Positions 6,092-13,589 of a stretch of DNA of 19,567 bases are shown piece after piece. The DNA lies in assembly GCA_002479245.1 (NCBI GenBank), contig DLMG01000191.1:8640-28206 (forward strand), read 5' to 3'. This stretch comes from Verrucomicrobia subdivision 3 bacterium UBA7542. GTDB taxonomy: Bacteria > Verrucomicrobiota > Verrucomicrobiia > Limisphaerales > UBA11358. Numbering within the stretch: position 1 is the first letter of the stretch; every line of letters starts with the position of its first letter. Made by a program: the position numbers and the translations under genes. The notes under the pieces are model-generated. The model was not told the origin of the DNA. It did no database searches and worked only from the letters and a program-made list of their open reading frames with translations.

Positions 6092-8332
6092 TTACGGCCA
6101 GGTGACGCGATAAAACGCCGTGCTCCCGCTGGCGGAATTGTCAACGTTGGTGGTGGTGTATGCCTTGGACGCAGCCGGTATGCCGGTCGCCACCGTCGTC
6201 CAACTGGCGTCACTTAACGAGTTCTTTTTTTGCAGCGTGAAAGTCGGCATCGTCAGCGACATCTCCGGCGGTGGCGAATTCCATACGAGCGTAATGGCCG
6301 ACGGCCCGCTGGGATAAACTTTCTGGATTTGGAATGGATTCACCTTGGCGTAGCTGATGCCGTCATACCACGTGCGGCAGGTATTGCCGACGAGGATGTT
6401 CGTTCCGGTTTGGAACGGCCAGTCGTCCACGAGCACGGTGACGGTGAAGTTGTTCGAAACCACGACCCGTCCGACATAAGCTTGATAGAGATAATTATTG
6501 GCCGGGCTGGTGTTGGTCAACACGAGAGCGGTATCGTGCGTCCAAGGCTGGACCTGTTCGCATTTCTCCGACCGATATACCTGCAGGTTACCCGTGGTGA
6601 GGCCGGCTTGGATTCGCCAGTCCGCCGCCGGGTTTCCCCAGAAATTGACCCACAGATCGTAAGTGCCGGGGCCGGGCACCGTCACCTGCGTCATAAGGTT
6701 GGTCGCATTTTCGGCGGCAGAATCGGCCGAACTGATCACCGTGCCGCCGTTGCCGACACCCGTTTGTGAGTGCCATTGGTTGGCCGCAGCACTCAAGACC
6801 AGCGCCGTGCCATTGGTAAGGAACGTGTTGTTGGTGGTGGCATCCACGTAGTGCATCTGCCCGGCGACTTCCGAGCGATGCTCCACAATGCCCAAGACGG
6901 CCCCATCCACACTCTGCGCGGAGTTATAGGTTCCCCGGAACCAAAGCAAAGCAGAATCATTGTTGTCCCAAGCCGGCATGACCGGACGAAGATTGTCACG
7001 ATACGAATTTTGCGTGATGGGCGTCCAGGTAAAACTCGCTCCGAGGTTGGTGGTGACCCCCTTCCAAATTTCGTGCGCGGTCGAGTATGCCAGATTGGTG
7101 TCCGTGACGCCGGGCTGGACGGCGCGGGGATCGAATTCGGTTGAGATGTAGATGGTATTCGGATCGTTCGGGTTCAGGCATCCCAAACCGACATAGTCAC
7201 CCTCGGCGGCATACAACTTGTATCCAGCCTGGCACAAATACGTGGGTGTCCAGTTGTTGCCGTCAAAACGGCAAAAGAAGAAGGCGTGATTTGGATTGAT
7301 GCTCTGGTCGCTGCTGGAAGTAGTCACATTATTGTTGATTCTGGCCGCAATGATGCACTCGATGGTGCCGTCGGGATACCGGCACAGGTCATCGTTCCAG
7401 CAACGGTAATTGGTCTGGCCGGGCGGCATGACCGTGCCGGTCTTGAAAACGGGCGTGAAATACTGCGGCTTGGGCATGGTCAGTTGGTCGTAAATATTGG
7501 TATCCATCACGGTGCCAAGTGAATTGAAACTCATGCCATTGCTGATATAACCGTGATACATGCTTACCGAGTAGTCGCGCGGATGGTATTCGGTGCAGAT
7601 AAAATCAATGCGATCCACCCCGTTGCCCCAGTATTTGAAATATCCATTTACATAACCGACGTTATCGTTGGTGGTCAACTCCCCGCTCCAAGTCCAGGTG
7701 TTTCCAAAATCGGTTGAAATAATGCAATTCGGACTTCTGTTGTTTCCCCGGGAGTAGTCATAGGTCTTGCCCTCCGCCGACATATACCAGGGATTGGAAT
7801 AGGTGGTATTAAAGTTGTCGCCACCGGGGACTATGTTGGCCCAGTTGTTGGTCCCTTCCACCGACCAGACGCCGGCAACCGGATCATACGTGCGGTAGAG
7901 TGTTAGCATGTCAGAGTTATGTCCGGTGTACATGGCCAGGTATTTGCCGTTTGGCCAGGCCAGCAGCCCGGGCGCGTTGTGATCATCACCGCCACCATCG
8001 GAGATAAAGTGGGTGTGGAGCAAGTAACGCGGTCCCATTGCGCCTGGCACATCCCAAATCGTCACGTTAATATTTCCGTCCCGAGGCAGCCCCCCCAGGC
8101 CCGCCGCGTTTTCAACGCAACCGACGACCAGTTTGTTGCCGTTGGTGTCAATTACCGCCCGCTCGTCCGAATACCAGGTCCAGATGCCATTGTCATCGAA
8201 CTGGACAGCGTTGCCGTTGATCATGTCGCGCGTCTGGCCTTGCGCGGAATGCGGCATGACCAGCACCGCCGGCACCGCGAGCCAAACGGTCAAAGCGACA
8301 GGAAACAAATAAACTGGGAATGGTGTTTTCAT
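6092..8332 (-). CDS. Secreted BNR_4 repeat (beta-propeller) protein with C-terminal accessory domains
   Basis: 746 residues from the ATG at 8332 (a TTG two codons earlier is possible). A signal peptide spans about 1-32. Residues about 45-470 match the BNR_4 repeat family: WTWYSDERAV near 51-60 and the hallmark DDHNAPGLLAWPNGKYLAMYTGHN block at 116-139, followed by repeated beta-strand blades. Residues about 510-660 look like a carbohydrate-binding beta-sandwich (VPGPGTYDLWVNFWGN). The last 80 residues resemble an Fn3-like end (WTTVATGIP, FYRVTWP). Seven-bladed relatives, as I recall, include ulvan lyases and enzymes acting on rhamnose-glucuronate linkages (GH145, PL42), so a uronate-side-chain role is conceivable but unproven. 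It converges with GH8 (49 bp) and diverges from CE15. I cannot assign a reaction. Confidence 0.8.
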   Translation of the reverse strand: MKTPFPVYLFPVALTVWLAVPAVLVMPHSAQGQTRDMINGNAVQFDDNGIWTWYSDERAVIDTNGNKLVVGCVENAAGLGGLPRDGNINVTIWDVPGAMGPRYLLHTHFISDGGGDDHNAPGLLAWPNGKYLAMYTGHNSDMLTLYRTYDPVAGVWSVEGTNNWANIVPGGDNFNTTYSNPWYMSAEGKTYDYSRGNNRSPNCIISTDFGNTWTWSGELTTNDNVGYVNGYFKYWGNGVDRIDFICTEYHPRDYSVSMYHGYISNGMSFNSLGTVMDTNIYDQLTMPKPQYFTPVFKTGTVMPPGQTNYRCWNDDLCRYPDGTIECIIAARINNNVTTSSSDQSINPNHAFFFCRFDGNNWTPTYLCQAGYKLYAAEGDYVGLGCLNPNDPNTIYISTEFDPRAVQPGVTDTNLAYSTAHEIWKGVTTNLGASFTWTPITQNSYRDNLRPVMPAWDNNDSALLWFRGTYNSAQSVDGAVLGIVEHRSEVAGQMHYVDATTNNTFLTNGTALVLSAAANQWHSQTGVGNGGTVISSADSAAENATNLMTQVTVPGPGTYDLWVNFWGNPAADWRIQAGLTTGNLQVYRSEKCEQVQPWTHDTALVLTNTSPANNYLYQAYVGRVVVSNNFTVTVLVDDWPFQTGTNILVGNTCRTWYDGISYAKVNPFQIQKVYPSGPSAITLVWNSPPPEMSLTMPTFTLQKKNSLSDASWTTVATGIPAASKAYTTTNVDNSASGSTAFYRVTWP

Positions 8333-8411
8333 GACCAAAAGAAAAAAACAACACGATTGAAATGAAAATGTGTTTGCAGATTATCTAACCACCATTAGCG
8401 GTGATGTCAAG

Positions 8412-8430
8412 TCCGGGTATTTCTCCCGGA
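8412..8430. promoter_or_regulatory. Small inverted repeat in the BNR_4/CE15 divergent region
   Basis: TCCGGG (8412-8417) and CCCGGA (8425-8430) form a 6-bp stem with a 7-nt loop in the intergenic region 8333-8475. There is no T-run after it, so it is more likely a binding site than a terminator; function unknown. Confidence 0.3.
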
Positions 8431-8437
8431 ACATAGC

Positions 8438-8449
8438 ATCGTCCATTCC
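8438..8449 (+). promoter_or_regulatory. ATCGTCCATTCC motif upstream of CE15
   Basis: This 12-mer differs at one base from 4603-4614 (ATTGTCCATTCC) and is identical to the reverse complement of 121-132. It lies 26 bp before the CE15 start, next to TATATT (8459-8464), a possible -10. Only one copy of the half-site is clear here. Confidence 0.4.
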
Positions 8450-8475
8450 CTGATAACGTATATTGACGCCGCAAC

Positions 8476-9939
8476 TTGAAACCCATTAGACATCGCCAAA
8501 AAAATTTGCCGGCTTTCGGCGGTTTGCTGGCACTTTCCATTTTTGCCGCGGTGACCGCCGATGCGGCCACCAACGCGCCGCCGGTTGCCCCTCCCAGTTT
8601 TGGCGGCGGAAACAATGCCGCCACGGAACAGGATCATCGGCACATGATGGATTTGCTGCACATCACGTCCATCCGCCGCGGCAAGGACGGCATGAACACC
8701 AATTCACCGTACTACGCCAATTATGACGAGGCTGGTGCGAATCCCTTTCCGGATCTGCCGGATCCGCTGGTGTTGAAGAACGGCAAAAAAGTCACGACGG
8801 CGGAAATGTGGTGGAAGCAGCGGCGCCCGGAAATCATGGAGGATTTTGACCGGGAAATTTACGGCCGCGTTCCCGCGAACCTGCCCAAAGTAAAATGGGA
8901 AGTCACCAGCACGACGACGGAAACCAACGGTACGGTGCCGGTCATCACCAAAAAGCTCGTTGGCCACGTTGACAATTCTTCGGACACGAACATCACCGTC
9001 AACATTGACCTGACCTTGAGCACCCCGGCCAACGCAACCGGCCCGGTGCCGGTGATGATGCAATTCGGCTTCAATTTTCCGCCCGGTTTTTTTGCCAGAT
9101 TTCGCGGCACGAACGTGCCCGGCGGAACCAATGGTCTGGGGCGGGGCGGTTTTGGCGGCGACAACGGCCCGACCTGGCAGCAACAGGTCCTCGCCAAGGG
9201 CTGGGGTTATGCCGTCATCACTCCGAACAGCGTGCAAGCCGACAATGGCGCGGGCCTGACCAGCGGCATCATCGGCTTGGTGAACCAAGGACAACCCCGC
9301 AAGCCGGATGATTGGGGCGCGTTGCGCGCGTGGGCTTGGGGCGCCAGCCGCGCGCTGGATTATTTTGAAACTGACAAAGCCGTGGACGCAAAGCGGGTGG
9401 GGCTGGAAGGCCATTCGCGCTACGGCAAAGCCACCCTTGTCGCGATGGCTTACGACCCGCGCTTCGCCATCGCCTATGTCAGTTCCTCTGGCGAAGGTGG
9501 TGCGAAATTGCACCGCCGCAACTGGGGCGAGATCGTGGAAAACGTCGCCGGCAGCGGCGAATATCATTGGATGGCCGGCAACTTCATCAAATACGCCGGC
9601 CCGCTGAACTGGAACGACCTGCCGGTGGACGCACATGAATTGATCGCGCTGTGCGCGCCGCGTCCGGTGTTCATCAGCGGAGGCGCAACACGGGGCGACG
9701 GTTGGGTGGACGCCAAAGGCATGTTTATGGCCGCCGCCGCCGCCGGCCCGGTCTATACGCTGCTGGGCAAAAAAGATCTGGGCACGACGAATTATCCGCC
9801 GATGGGAACCGGCTTGATGGACGGCGACATTGCTTTTCGCCAGCACAACGGCGGACATACGGACGCGCCGAACTGGCCGGTCTTCCTGGAGTTTGCGGCC
9901 CGGTATTTTGAACCCGTTTCCACGCCGCCAGCCGGGTGA
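8476..9939 (+). CDS. CE15 glucuronoyl esterase (4-O-methyl-glucuronoyl methylesterase)
   Basis: 487 residues from a TTG start, chosen because it gives a full signal peptide (KPIRHRQKN, then hydrophobic to ADAA at about 31). The alpha/beta-hydrolase carries the CE15 nucleophile motif EGHSRYGKA (Ser314), the block SSGEGGAKLHRRNWGE (Glu340), Asp408 in GDGWVDAKG and the catalytic His461 in NGGHTDAPNW; WGALRAWAWGASRALDY is also typical. CE15 enzymes hydrolyse the ester between glucuronic acid of xylan and lignin alcohols, acting outside the cytoplasm. The GH8 gene starts 96 bp downstream on the same strand, so the two probably form an operon. No Shine-Dalgarno is visible; a possible -10 lies only 12 nt before the TTG, so the message may be nearly leaderless (weak inference). 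Confidence 0.92.
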   Translation: MKPIRHRQKNLPAFGGLLALSIFAAVTADAATNAPPVAPPSFGGGNNAATEQDHRHMMDLLHITSIRRGKDGMNTNSPYYANYDEAGANPFPDLPDPLVLKNGKKVTTAEMWWKQRRPEIMEDFDREIYGRVPANLPKVKWEVTSTTTETNGTVPVITKKLVGHVDNSSDTNITVNIDLTLSTPANATGPVPVMMQFGFNFPPGFFARFRGTNVPGGTNGLGRGGFGGDNGPTWQQQVLAKGWGYAVITPNSVQADNGAGLTSGIIGLVNQGQPRKPDDWGALRAWAWGASRALDYFETDKAVDAKRVGLEGHSRYGKATLVAMAYDPRFAIAYVSSSGEGGAKLHRRNWGEIVENVAGSGEYHWMAGNFIKYAGPLNWNDLPVDAHELIALCAPRPVFISGGATRGDGWVDAKGMFMAAAAAGPVYTLLGKKDLGTTNYPPMGTGLMDGDIAFRQHNGGHTDAPNWPVFLEFAARYFEPVSTPPAG

Positions 9940-10035
9940 GTTCCCGCCGGATTTTGACTGGCTTGAGCGCCGCGCCGGTGGTAATCAAGAAACGAACACA
10001 ATGAGCACAGCCATATTTCCATCCCGGAGCCTGCC

Positions 10036-11295
10036 ATGAAACGAATGCTCAATCCCCTTGCCGGCGCGCTGCTGCTTTGTGTGGTGGCGGGCGGCGCCTC
10101 CTCCCGGACGCACGCCGCCGTCACCGGCGAGCGCCGCAACCTGTTCGCTGAAGCCGGTCACCCACCGCAGGAGATTTCCGCCAAAATCAACGCCACTTTC
10201 CAGCAATTATTTCACGGCAACCCCGACACGCAGGCGGTTTATTTCCCGGCGGGAACGAACGCAAACGGAGCGCTCGCCTGCATCCGCGACCTGGGCAACC
10301 AGGATGTGCGTTCCGAAGGCATGTCCTACGGCATGATGATCGCGGTGCAATTGAACCGGAAGACCGAGTTCGACGCGCTCTGGAACTGGGCCAAGACCTG
10401 CATGTATCACGTGTCTTCGAACCATCCCGCTTACGGATACTTCTCATGGTCCATGACGACCAACGGCGCGGCCAATGACGAAATGCCCGCGCCGGATGGC
10501 GAGGAATATTTTGTGACGTCGCTTTATTTCGCCGCCGCGCGCTGGGGCAACGGCACCGGCATCTATAATTACTGCGCCGAGGCTGACCGTTTGCTGGGAG
10601 ACCTGCGCCACCGTCAACCCATCACCGGTTCAACTGTCAAAGGCACCATGACCGCCGGGGCGCTCTTTGAACCGGATCATAAAATGATCCGCTTCACGCC
10701 AGACGTTAAGAACTGGAATCACACCGATCCCTCCTACCACCTTCCGGCTTTCTATGAATTGTGGGCACGATGCGGACCCAAGGCGGATCGTGAATTCTGG
10801 GCGCAGGCCGCGGCGGCGAGCCGCGAGTTCTTTCAGCGCGCGGCACACCCCGCCACCGGTCTCGCGCCGGACTATGCCAATTTTGACGGGACGCCGTGGG
10901 CTGCACCGTGGAATCCTCACAGCGCCGATTTCCAATATGACTCATGGCGGACGGCCATGAATTGGTCGGTGGATTGGTCCTGGTGGGGCAAGGATGCCCG
11001 CGAAAGACAATTGAGCGACCGGCTGCAGGCGTTCTTCGAGTTCAAAGGCTTGTCGTCTTACGGAAATCGCTTCACGCTCGTTGGCAATCAGTTTGGCAAC
11101 GATCACGCGACCGGCTTGGTGGCGATGAACGCCGTGGCGAGTCTTGCGGCCACGCAGCCGCGCGCGCAACAATTCGTCGAGGCTCTGTGGAACACACCCG
11201 TTCCGACCGGACAATGGCGCTACTATGACGGCATGTTGTATATGCTGGCCATGCTACATTGCAGCGGCGAATTCCGCATCTGGTCTCCGCAATGA
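10036..11295 (+). CDS. GH8 xylanase/exo-oligoxylanase (Rex-like), intact
   Basis: 419 residues; GGAG (10026-10029) sits 6 nt before the ATG. Signal peptide about 1-28 (hydrophobic 8-20, ending THAA). It carries the general acid Glu94 in RSEGMSYGMM, the GH8 signature variant APDGEEYF (near 152-159), candidate base Asp302 in YDSWRT and the conserved VDWSWWGKD block. The usual Rex length is about 390-430 residues, so it is complete. GH8 Rex enzymes release xylose from the reducing end of xylo-oligosaccharides; endo-xylanases also occur in the family, and the signal peptide argues for periplasmic or secreted action. It shares roughly 70 percent of residues with the frameshifted GH8 at 4733-6042 but lacks an insertion of about 12 residues near residue 200. 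It is likely co-transcribed with CE15. Confidence 0.92.
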   Translation: MKRMLNPLAGALLLCVVAGGASSRTHAAVTGERRNLFAEAGHPPQEISAKINATFQQLFHGNPDTQAVYFPAGTNANGALACIRDLGNQDVRSEGMSYGMMIAVQLNRKTEFDALWNWAKTCMYHVSSNHPAYGYFSWSMTTNGAANDEMPAPDGEEYFVTSLYFAAARWGNGTGIYNYCAEADRLLGDLRHRQPITGSTVKGTMTAGALFEPDHKMIRFTPDVKNWNHTDPSYHLPAFYELWARCGPKADREFWAQAAAASREFFQRAAHPATGLAPDYANFDGTPWAAPWNPHSADFQYDSWRTAMNWSVDWSWWGKDARERQLSDRLQAFFEFKGLSSYGNRFTLVGNQFGNDHATGLVAMNAVASLAATQPRAQQFVEALWNTPVPTGQWRYYDGMLYMLAMLHCSGEFRIWSPQ

Positions 11296-11307
11296 AAAAC
11301 GCCACCG

Positions 11308-11383
11308 GAGGCCAAAGGCCGCTGAAGGTGAGGCCTCGCCAATCGTAGGCTGCTCTTTCCGCGGCTCGTCTTGCCGCGATTGG
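11308..11383. other. Nested inverted repeats between convergent GH8 and GH29 genes
   Basis: GAGGCC (11308-11313) pairs with GGCCTC (11332-11337). CGCGGC (11360-11365) pairs with GCCGCG (11373-11378) around TCGTCTT. CCAATCG (11339-11345) pairs with CGATTGG (11377-11383). No T-run follows either stem, so this is not a standard intrinsic terminator, but its tail-to-tail position suits a bidirectional stop or a mobile repeat remnant. Confidence 0.4.
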
Positions 11384-11386
11384 GGT

Positions 11387-13438
11387 CTAATGAGGCAAGG
11401 GTACGGCGGCCGGCAGCACCGGCCCGGTCAGTGTCAACTTGACCGAATTCAGGTTGAGAGCTTTCCATGTCGCTTTGTCTTTTGCCCGGACTTTCACTAC
11501 CAGTTCGCCCGGCTGTATGATTTGGAACTGGCCTATGTCCACCGTTTGGAACTTGTCCCAACTGCCGGTCATGGGAGCTTGGGCGCTGAGGATTTCGCTG
11601 CCCACTTCGACAACAAAACCGGCTTCAGCATTGGGCGTGGCAACCGTCGCACTGACATTGAACGTGCCGGCCTTGGGAATTTGCGCCGTCCATGACACCC
11701 ACTCATCACCTTTGTCCCAGTGCCCGATGTCCGGCAATCCACCCTGTGTTTCCAACTGGATCTGGCTGCCATGAAGTTCAGCGTTGGTGGCGGACAGGAA
11801 CACATCACCCTTCGAGTCAGGATAAATTACCTGGGCGGTTACGGATGGGGTCACCGGCTTCAAGTTGCTGCCGGTAATTTTCAACGAGCAGGTCAGGTCG
11901 CTCAATTTTTGTGCGGGTAATTCCACCGTCAAACCCTCGGCCGTCTGCGTAAACTTCAATTTGCCCTTGTAGCCGAGCAGCCCAACGCGTTTTATTTTGT
12001 TGACGCTGGAGTCGTCCGTTCTGGCGAGTGACTTGATGACAACTTTACCGTCGTCCGGCCAGCCCAGCGCAATCGCGTAAAGCGTTCTGCCCTTCATGGT
12101 GAAGCGGATGTCCTTGGCGGTGTATTGAAAATTTTCCTTGAACGCGCCGCCTTTGGCCAGCACCAGGCCTTCGCCAAAAATCAACCAAGGACGCGTGCCG
12201 TAAATCGCCTCGCCGTTGACGGCCGTCCAGTCCGCCATCTGGTGCAGCATGGTTTCAACTTCCGGGTCCAGCGAACCATCCGGGCGCAGCACGACATTGA
12301 GCAGCAGATTCCCGTTCTTGCTGGTGATGTCCACCAGCATGTGTACCGTCCAGCTCAACGGCTGATATTTCCAGTGGCGGTTGTAAAACCAGTCGCCAAT
12401 CGAAGTATCCGTCTGCCACGGATACGGATTGATGCCGCCATTGACACCACGTTCAAAATCCTGCACCCAGCGACCGTCGGAAGGTTGTTTGCAATTATAG
12501 ACGGCCGTCAGCTTGTCACTGCGTCGCTCCAGTTCGTAGTGATCGCGGAGGCGGGGTGGCAGGCCATTGTAGAAAGCCATAAATTTGGCGTGGTTGTGCT
12601 GGACACTGTCGTTGTATAAATCGGCAATCAGGCTCAACCCCACTTCGTTGCCAAACGGTACGCCGCCGTCGCTGTAAAGCAGGTCGGGATGATAATTGTC
12701 CACGAGTTCCTTGATTTCATTGAACCATTGCTGCTGCCAGCGGGGGTTTTTGCTGTACCAGGCGACGTCGCCGGGTTCGGCGGGGAAATGGTAGAGGTCC
12801 CAGTAATTTGAGTTGGCCCCGTCATATGGCACGCCGGCGAACGGACCGGTATGGTCGGATTTGTGGCTGTCCTGAAACCAGGTGAAACTCGCACCGAGAT
12901 GTTCGGAAACGCCGAAAGGCAGGCCTTGTTTCTTCGCGGCCTTCTGCCAGTCGGCCACGACGTCACGCTGCGGCCCGTAGTTCACGGCATTCCATTTATG
13001 CAACTGGGAATTCCACAGGAAAAAATCGTCGTGATGGGTGCCCATGCTAACAAAATATCTCGCGCCGGCTTTCTTGTAGAGCGCCATCAGCTTTTCCGGC
13101 TCCCATCGCTCGGCTTTCCAGAGCGGAATGATGTCCTTCCAGCCGTTGGTGGACGGATGACCGTAGCGCGCCAGATGGTCTTTGTAGTCGGGCGAGCCTT
13201 GCTGATACATTTTGCGCGCATACCAATCGCCCTCCATCGGCACGGCCTGAGGCCCCCAATGCGCCCAGATGCCGAATTTGGCGTCGCGAAACCATTCGGG
13301 ACACGAATAATTTGTCAGCGATTCCATCGTGGGCTGGAACGGGCCGGACGTAACCGGCAGTTCAGCCGCTTGAACACCAACCGCAATAAGCCACGCGAGC
13401 AGCGTGACCAGCAACAGGCAGTCAATTTTTGTTTTCAT
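11387..13438 (-). CDS. Secreted GH29 alpha-L-fucosidase-like glycosidase
   Basis: 683 residues with a signal peptide (1-24, GVQAA). The GH29 core starts with WFRDAKFGIWAHWG (49-62) and continues with the His pair in MGTHHDDFFLW (132-142) and the nucleophile region PDLLYSDGG, where Asp257 is the expected nucleophile; NGNLLLNV is also typical. A beta-sandwich follows, then a C-terminal accessory domain at about 560-670 (WVSWTAQIPKAGTFNVSAT) that looks carbohydrate-binding. GH29 enzymes remove alpha-L-fucose; some act on alpha-L-galactose, which occurs on certain glucuronoarabinoxylans. The gene is transcribed divergently from GH35-GH115 with a 145-bp gap and converges with GH8. Substrate is uncertain; the family is clear. 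Confidence 0.92.
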   Translation of the reverse strand: MKTKIDCLLLVTLLAWLIAVGVQAAELPVTSGPFQPTMESLTNYSCPEWFRDAKFGIWAHWGPQAVPMEGDWYARKMYQQGSPDYKDHLARYGHPSTNGWKDIIPLWKAERWEPEKLMALYKKAGARYFVSMGTHHDDFFLWNSQLHKWNAVNYGPQRDVVADWQKAAKKQGLPFGVSEHLGASFTWFQDSHKSDHTGPFAGVPYDGANSNYWDLYHFPAEPGDVAWYSKNPRWQQQWFNEIKELVDNYHPDLLYSDGGVPFGNEVGLSLIADLYNDSVQHNHAKFMAFYNGLPPRLRDHYELERRSDKLTAVYNCKQPSDGRWVQDFERGVNGGINPYPWQTDTSIGDWFYNRHWKYQPLSWTVHMLVDITSKNGNLLLNVVLRPDGSLDPEVETMLHQMADWTAVNGEAIYGTRPWLIFGEGLVLAKGGAFKENFQYTAKDIRFTMKGRTLYAIALGWPDDGKVVIKSLARTDDSSVNKIKRVGLLGYKGKLKFTQTAEGLTVELPAQKLSDLTCSLKITGSNLKPVTPSVTAQVIYPDSKGDVFLSATNAELHGSQIQLETQGGLPDIGHWDKGDEWVSWTAQIPKAGTFNVSATVATPNAEAGFVVEVGSEILSAQAPMTGSWDKFQTVDIGQFQIIQPGELVVKVRAKDKATWKALNLNSVKLTLTGPVLPAAVPLPH

Positions 13439-13505
13439 AACGATTAACTAGGGCTGTCCGACAAGCCCGCCAGATTGTGAGGAAACAGGCCCGCCGAATT
13501 TTCAA

Positions 13506-13517
13506 GCGCCCGGGCGC
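13506..13517. promoter_or_regulatory. Perfect 12-bp palindrome in the GH29/GH35 divergent region
   Basis: GCGCCCGGGCGC is a perfect palindrome near the middle of the 13439-13589 intergenic region. A second small stem, GGGCT (13451-13455) with AGCCC (13464-13468), lies just upstream of the GH29 start. Either could be an operator; GC-rich sequence makes chance palindromes common, so support is weak. Confidence 0.3.
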
Positions 13518-13589
13518 GGTTCCTCAAACTTGCGGCCGGCAATTTGATATCGCAAATCATCGAAGCCGCCATTAAAATCTTTTTTGGCA

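Noticed and set aside
8704..9858. A 384-residue minus-strand open frame antisense to CE15
   Set aside because: Shadow of a clear CE15 gene; no recognisable motif.
13549..13577. Sigma-70 promoter for GH35-GH115 using TTGATA
   Set aside because: TTGATA is close to consensus but no acceptable -10 lies 15-19 nt downstream.
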